From Psilocybe azurescens (lineage: Eukaryota > Basidiomycota > Agaricomycetes > Agaricales > Agrocybaceae): 64,000 nt of DNA. Positions 58,800-64,000 of this stretch are shown here, piece by piece (position 1 is the stretch's first letter; each line of letters begins with the position of its first letter). A program made the translations under genes and the position numbers. A model generated the notes under the pieces. The model saw only the letters and a program-made list of their open reading frames with translations. It had not been told where the DNA came from and made no database searches. The stretch covers positions 1 to 64,000 of the forward strand of contig JAJIRX010000180.1 of the NCBI GenBank assembly GCA_023853785.1, in the 5' to 3' direction.

Positions 58800-61700
58800 A
58801 AGCTGCGCTGTAGTCCAAGTGCGAAGCGGCGAAGTGTTTCGCTTTAATGCTGGGAAGTGGTTTGGTAAGGGTGTCGGCCGTCATGGAGTCCGTTCGCGCA
58901 GTAAATCAGTTTGATCAGCTCCTTCGGTCGACAATAAAACGTATGAAATGGTATCGAATATCGATATGTTTGGTGCGGGCGTGATAATGCCCGTCACTGG
59001 CGATGGCGATGGCGGATTGACTGTCCGAGAAAAGCGTTGTGGGTTGAGAGAGTGGTGTGAATAGCTCCCCTAGAAGTTGACAAAGCCAGATGGCTTCTTT
59101 GGCGGCGTGAGTCTGTGCGACGTACTCGGCTTCGGTCGTCGACAGTGTTACCAACTCTTGCTTTTTAGAAGACCAGGATACGGGCGTCAGCCGTCAATGA
59201 GGAATACATAGCCAGAGATGGCTCGTCTGTGGTCCTGAGAAGCGCCGTCCGCGTCGACGTAGCCTTCTAGGCCACGGTTGACACCACCGTAAACGAGCTC
59301 AAGTTGCTGGGTTCCTTTGAGGTACCTAAAAATGGTCTTGACCGCTTCCCAGTGTTCCCATCCTGGGTTGTTGCAAAATCGTGCACAAGTGGAGACGGTG
59401 AACGCAATGTCGGAGCAGGTGCCAGTGGCTGCATAGTTGAGAAAGCCTACGGCTTCTCGATAGGGTACGTGCTTCATCTTTTCGATATCAGCGACAGCGT
59501 GTTGGTGATTGGGACTCGCTGAGGGTGGCGTTGGGATTCATGGGGACGGCGGATGGTTTGAGGTCGTTGAAATTGAAGCGAGTGATAATGCTGTTAATAT
59601 ATGCGTGTTGGGATAGGGAGATGGTACATTCTTTTTGGTTTCGTGTTATCTTGATCCCTAAAAGCCATTCGACGGGACCTAAATCCGTTAGCTTATATTT
59701 CTTGTGCATGTCGGACTTGAAGCATCAGCAAACCTTGGGATGCTAGCTAGCACTACATAGCACTATGTAGAGGGGTACCTTGCTATGATACTAGGGCATG
59801 CTATGTAGTACTATATAGGTAGCATCGTTTTGTGCTATTTTTAGCACAAAAATCAGGATTTGCTGATGAGGAAGCGATGAGGGAGGGGGGAAGTGCCTGT
59901 GATAAGGCAATCGTCGACGTGAACTGCTAGAAAGAGGGAATCTTTCCCTGTCTTCTTTACGAAGACACCATGATCTGCTTCTGTACGAACAAACCCGAAA
60001 TCAATAAGCGCTTTGTGAAGAGCGTCATACCAATTTTTAGCTCCCTGTTTGAGACCATACAAGGTCTTCTTGAGCTTCCAGACGTGAGTGCGACTGTTTT
60101 CTGTCGCTGTAGTGGGCAGGCTGTTCTAGGTAAGTCTCTTCATGCTCCCCCAAAGTGCTATTGAGGTAGGCTGTGTCGAAATCGAAGCTGTCGCAAGGCC
60201 AATCGTTACAGCGCTGCGAGTGCGAGGAGGATTCGGAAGCTGGTGATTTTGGCAACAGGTGAGTACGTTTCAAGGTAGTCAATTCCGTAGATTTGAGTGA
60301 AACCCTTAGCTACGTAGTCAGCGCCCTTGTATTTGTCAATTTCTCCCGCTGAATTCTTTTTTGATCCGGAGAACCCATCGGCATTTAATAACGTTGGTGC
60401 CTTTGGGCGGGCGATCGACAATGTCGTACGTGTTGTTATGTTTTAGTGACTCTAACTCCCTTTTGATGGCTTTTGTCCCATTTTTGGCCAATCGGCACGG
60501 GACCTTGCTTCTTTGAACATTGGGGTTAAACCCTCCGCCCCAGCCATAACGGCTGCCATCGCATACTCTGCCACCTCCACCATCTCCCACTCATCCTCCT
60601 CATCCGCCACTGCTCCCTCTCTTTCCCTTCCTGTACACCCTTTGGTAACAGTGACGCTGACGGGCGTGCACTCGTGAGTCCAACGCCTTCACGAAGACAA
60701 CGAACATAATCGGATTCAATACGGATACGGGAACTGCGTCGAGGTTGGAATTCATCGACTGAGACATGGTCGGTAGGTTCTTCTACTTCATTTTCGTCGT
60801 CTTCATCCTCGTTGACGTCTTCGACGGTCGCCTTTTAGGGGCTTCGTCCTTGGGGACAGTTGTGGTGGTGGGATTGGGATCGGTTTCTTCTGCTGAATCA
60901 GGGGACTATAGGTGCGTCGACGAGTACTTCTTCATCGAAGTTGAACTTAACGCTTAGTTCGACCAGTGACTGAGCGTTTTCTGGCCAATATACGCGGTGA
61001 GCATTCGACTCTTCATCGAAGCCCATCCAGTACCCGATTTTTGACCTAGCCCCCAGTTTATTATTGCGGGTGTCGTGGACGCGAACCTTGCAACCCCAGA
61101 TTGGCAGTAAAGTGAGGTCGGGCTTCTTTGACGTGAACACCTCGTAGGGTGTAGTATTCTCCAGGGTACGTGTCCAGGTTCTATTCTTTAGATATACTGC
61201 GTGACATACTGCTTCAGCCCATAGGAAGTTTGGCAACTTGCTATCATGCAACATTGCTCGGACTTTGGCTAAAAGCGTTCGATTGAGGCGTTCTGCGACG
61301 CCATTGTATTCTGGAGTGTCGTGTACGGTAAGTGCTCGAGTCGTTCCCTGTTTCTTGAGATGCGCTGAGAACTCGTTACTTAGGAATTCTCCCCTCGATC
61401 CAAATGCAACATCTTGATGCGAATGCCGAACTGAGTGAATAGCCATGCCTCATACCGAGGGTAGGCTTGAAGGTTTCGTCTTTGGCGTGCAGGAAGTACA
61501 GGTTCATGTATCGACTGTGATCATCTGTGAAACTGACGTAGTACTTTTTCTTGTTTATAGATTCAACTGGCGCTGGTCCCCATAGGTCCGAGTGGATTTC
61601 GTCACCAACAGCATCTGCTCGTTGGTTGGCCTTTCCTTTCGGATCGCTTTATGTTGTCCCTTCGACCACTCGCAACTTTCGCAAACGGACGGTTTACTCA

Positions 61701-62300
61701 TGGGATCGAGCTCGACACCGACTACCAGTTCGTTATCGACAAGGTATTTTGCTCTCGCATGTGAGACGTGTCCGAGACGGCAATGCAGTTCGTCGATGCT
61801 GACTAGGACCTTTGATTTACCAGCAAATTCACTATGTGGCAATCTGGCGTATACTCGATAGAGTCCGCCTCGTACAGGTATGTTTCCGATACATATTTGG
61901 TCCTTGTCGTATATTCGACAGGAGGTTTTAGCGAATAGGACCGACGTGCGCTTTCCACAATATGACTGATTGACACTAGGGTGACGGCTCATCGATGGGG
62001 CATAAAGAACATCCTTCAAGAGGACTTGGGAGACTCCAGAGGAACCGTTAGGTACGTGGATTAGTATGTCCCCTTTGCCGTAGCACTGAACGATCTGTTG
62101 TCTGCGGCAGCGATGGGTTTAGGTTCGATAGGGATCAGATTTATAAATCTGTCCTTTGCCCCGACATATGGCGTGTGGCGCCCGAGTCATAGAGGTCGAT
62201 GTGTGCCTTGGCAGAAGGGGTGGTGAGTTCCTCCACCGTGTAGGTGGTTTTGTATGCTGCATCGTTGTCACTAATGTAGTTTTCCCACTCATAGTCCTCC
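58800..62300 (-). mobile_element. Ty1/copia retrotransposon, decayed, 5' end missing
   Basis: Reading leftward on the minus strand, the domains come in copia order. Protease: LYDSGATRHMS near 62180. GAG-pre-integrase: LHCRLGHVSHARAKYLVDNE. Integrase: DDHSRYMNLYFLHAKDE and YNGVAERLNRTLL. Reverse transcriptase: KCRWVLRIKKEF, ETYSPVAKITSFRILLAL, MYGLKQGAKNWYDALH and the catalytic VHVDDCLITG. RNase H: LSTTEAEYVAQTHAAKEAIW and HIDIRYHFIR. Stops and shifts break it into many pieces, and a 148-bp element interrupts the reverse transcriptase. Gag and the 5' LTR are absent. It cannot be autonomous as shown. Confidence 0.85.
59723..59870. mobile_element. 148-bp MITE-like insertion in the copia reverse transcriptase
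   Basis: Terminal inverted repeats CATCAGCAAA..TTTGCTGATG (59723-59732 and 59859-59868) enclose AT-rich, partly palindromic DNA (for instance GTGCTATTTTTAGCAC). GAAG flanks both sides (59719-59722, 59871-59874), a probable target duplication. It separates LITGTS from MHKKYKLTDLG, which are close in intact copia elements. Confidence 0.7.
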
Positions 62301-62313
62301 CTCGCCGGCATCT

Positions 62314-62766
62314 TCAAAGATCATCATATCGTCCGAAGTCCGAATCGGTCTCGACACTTGATTCCTCATCCGAGAAATCATCGAAGGATGCGTTGTTGCG
62401 TTCGTCGTCATCTGAGTCCGAATCCGAAACTGACTGGAGGTTTGGCATATCCTCATCGTCGCTTTCGTTGTTGTTGAATTCGGTGACTCGTCGAGGTAAG
62501 TCCTTGTCATCTTCGTCCTCAGAGTCAGATGCTGCCATTAACCCAGGCATGTCAGGATCCGTGGTGGTGCTGTCGCTGTCTGATTCATATTCACAGCTCG
62601 CGTCCACGGCTTGTGGGTGCTTCATCAGGAAAAGGGATTTGCCCTGAGAATGTCTTAGGTAATTACAACCTTTATAAAGCACATTTATCACTCTAGGCTG
62701 CTTTGGGACATCTTTGTGGTCTTTGGAAATAGTCTGATTCCTCAAAGCTTTCAGCAGTCTTTGCAA
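62314..62766 (-). pseudogene. acidic Ser/Asp-rich coding fragment next to the copia element
   Basis: 150 codons open, with MPGLMAASDSEDEDDKDLPR and DMPNLQSVSDSDSDDDERNN. This D-MP-x-L-x-SVSDS style occurs at the N-termini of some mushroom zinc-finger proteins, from memory. It is unlike copia gag. It may be the stub of a host gene joined to the truncated element, or host sequence captured by it. Confidence 0.4.
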
Positions 62767-62875
62767 GATTTCAAATTTCTCTGAAGCTCTCTATGAGTCT
62801 TCTAAAAATTCTAAATTACCACAAAGCATTCTTGAAATTTCTGAGCATAGCATTATTAAATCTTAGATAAGTATA
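62767..62875. other. spacer with target-site copy
   Basis: AT-rich spacer whose end holds TTAGATAAGTA (62863-62873), repeated at the other side of the next element. Confidence 0.5.
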
Positions 62876-63732
62876 GGGAATGGCACAGGTAACCTGCGGG
62901 AATCTCGCACTATACCTGTACCCATACCCTTGGCGAGCCCTACCCGCAATCCGGCAGGTTTACCTGTCAAAACTAGGGATGCACACCGTCACCATATTGA
63001 CGGCTTTACAGGTGCCATACATACAGTCACCAAACCCGTCCCGTTGGCCCCAAAATTATATTTTTACGGTACGGCTGACGGTACGGAGAATACCCATAAA
63101 GCACTGTATGAAGATGGCCATATACGGCTGTATATAGCCGTCATTGTAATCTATTTTTATCCTATATACATCACAGGCACTGAAGTCGATTTGAACGGGA
63201 CTGATAACTAAGTCTTCAACAAGTCTACACATTAACGAAGTATACACATAGTAAATCTCTATTTTCTTGTCCCAAAGTTAAGGTGGTAGATATTTTGCAC
63301 TTTAATCTACTAATTGTGCCGATTTTATGTACTAATTAATTATATGTCTGCATCCCTACCGTATACACCATTTTTGGCCATATTGGTACCCGTACTGTCC
63401 CATTGAGGTAAAAAATTTCAAGTACAGCTACAGTATACGGGTAGCCCATATCCCATAACCCAACCGTTGTTTTACGGCTGTATACCGTATACGGTACGGT
63501 GTGCATCCCTAGTCAAAATGAGCCCAAAAACAACCTGAACGGTTGAAAAATGGGGAGATAGATCAGAAATAGTGAATTTCACGGCTTCCTTTCTATCTCA
63601 CTCAATTCTCAACCGTTTGGGACGTTCTAGAGCTCATTTGAAATCTCGTGCGTACTAAAATCGTTACCCGTACCTGTACCCGTGTGTACCATTACCCATA
63701 ACTCACACAGGCTCAAAAATGCGTGCCATTCC
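62876..63732. mobile_element. outer non-autonomous TIR element
   Basis: GGGAATGGCAC at 62876 faces GTGCCATTCC ending at 63732. TTAGATAAGTA flanks it directly on both sides (62863-62873 and 63733-63743), followed by TA on the left and CA on the right. Inside are many GTACCCGTA-like words. No transposase frame is present. A second TIR element sits inside it. Confidence 0.6.
62973..63512. mobile_element. inner 540-bp TIR element
   Basis: Perfect 17-bp inverted ends, CTAGGGATGCACACCGT at 62973-62989 and its complement at 63496-63512. TCAAAA lies directly outside both ends, a probable 6-bp target duplication. The interior is AT-rich with words such as CGTATAC and no transposase frame. Confidence 0.8.
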
Positions 63733-64000
63733 TTAGATAAGTACATAGCTAATTTAATAGACTACATCTACAACATGATATTTAAAAGATAATGGAATAA
63801 GACAGGGGCACAGGGCCTGGTGATTGCAGGAAAATAGTAGCTGCATGGTAAGAAAAGATATGCAAAAAGGCAAATTCAATTTGAACCTAGACAACAGCAC
63901 AGTTTCGGGTATTCTGTACGGGTTGATAGCCGGACATAGCGCGGATACAATTACGGATAAAAAATTCTGTTTGTCCCCTTCAAAACGAGCCCAAAAAGCG
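63733..64000. repeat. second, partial copy of the outer repeat family at the window edge
   Basis: The edge reads TCAAAACGAGCCCAAAAA (near 63981-63998), matching TCAAAATGAGCCCAAAAA beside the inner element (63513-63530) with one change, and here it holds no insertion. The preceding GGGTATTCTGTACGGG is also of the same word style. Confidence 0.5.

Noticed and set aside
62640..62880. 5' LTR and tRNA primer site of the copia element
   Set aside because: No match to the LTR start (TGTTGAATTATC) or to a primer-site sequence was found up to the window edge.
1..64000. CRISPR arrays, operons or bacterial-type elements
   Set aside because: Spliced fungal genes throughout and no regularly spaced identical repeats.

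Overview
The window is nuclear DNA of a filamentous basidiomycete, most likely an agaricomycete mushroom. Genes carry many 46-75 bp GT..AG introns. The proteins I recognise are of fungal type: Use1, Sqs1, Snx3, Dap1, FGAM synthase, a mushroom-type G-alpha, F-box relics and an aspzincin protease. Transposons are a Ty1/copia element and small TIR elements. I cannot name a species.

Layout. 1-1.13 kb: 5' part of a G-alpha gene (-). 2.6-6.3 kb: SQS1-like R3H/G-patch splicing factor (-). 7.2-8.2 kb: USE1 SNARE (+). 8.7-9.4 kb: F-box relic. 10.3-10.9 kb: small secreted protein (+). 12.1-13.0 kb: His-rich membrane protein (-). 14.5-15.5 kb: single-pass membrane protein (-). 16.7-19.5 kb: 2OG-Fe(II) oxygenase and SDR dehydrogenase (both -). 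22.1-25.4 kb: BCS1-like AAA ATPase with a long charged tail (+). 26.6-29.1 kb: flavin monooxygenase (+). 30.3-31.8 kb: M35 metalloprotease with a lysine-rich repeat tail (+). 32.2-35.2 kb: two proteins of unknown function (-). 36.3-37.7 kb: copy A of an unknown paralog family (-). 38.4-42.5 kb: FGAM synthase, purine synthesis (-). 43.6-45.0 kb: two small genes (-). 46.1-47.5 kb: single-pass membrane protein (+). 48.5-49.3 kb: SNX3 (-). 49.9-51.3 kb: F-box relic (+). 52.2-52.9 kb: DAP1 (-). 53.5-57.0 kb: copies B and C of the unknown family (+), in a tandem block duplication. 58.4-64 kb: transposon zone.

The most interesting biology is the three-member unknown family. Its C-terminal peptide (core SSRTAETDYGLYYRRMALS) is identical between copies B and C although the DNA differs at 12 of 72 positions, all synonymous. 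That is strong purifying selection on a peptide I cannot assign to any known domain. Copy C sits beside a decayed piece of the DAP1 5' end, so the block DAP1-promoter-paralog was duplicated in tandem.

A caution applies to every gene model. Many conserved genes, including FGAM synthase (twice), DAP1, SQS1 and the AAA ATPase, are broken by single 1-2 nt indels, mostly in homopolymers. The reading frame resumes at once with conserved protein. I read these as mostly assembly errors from an unpolished long-read genome, not as decay of a dozen genes.
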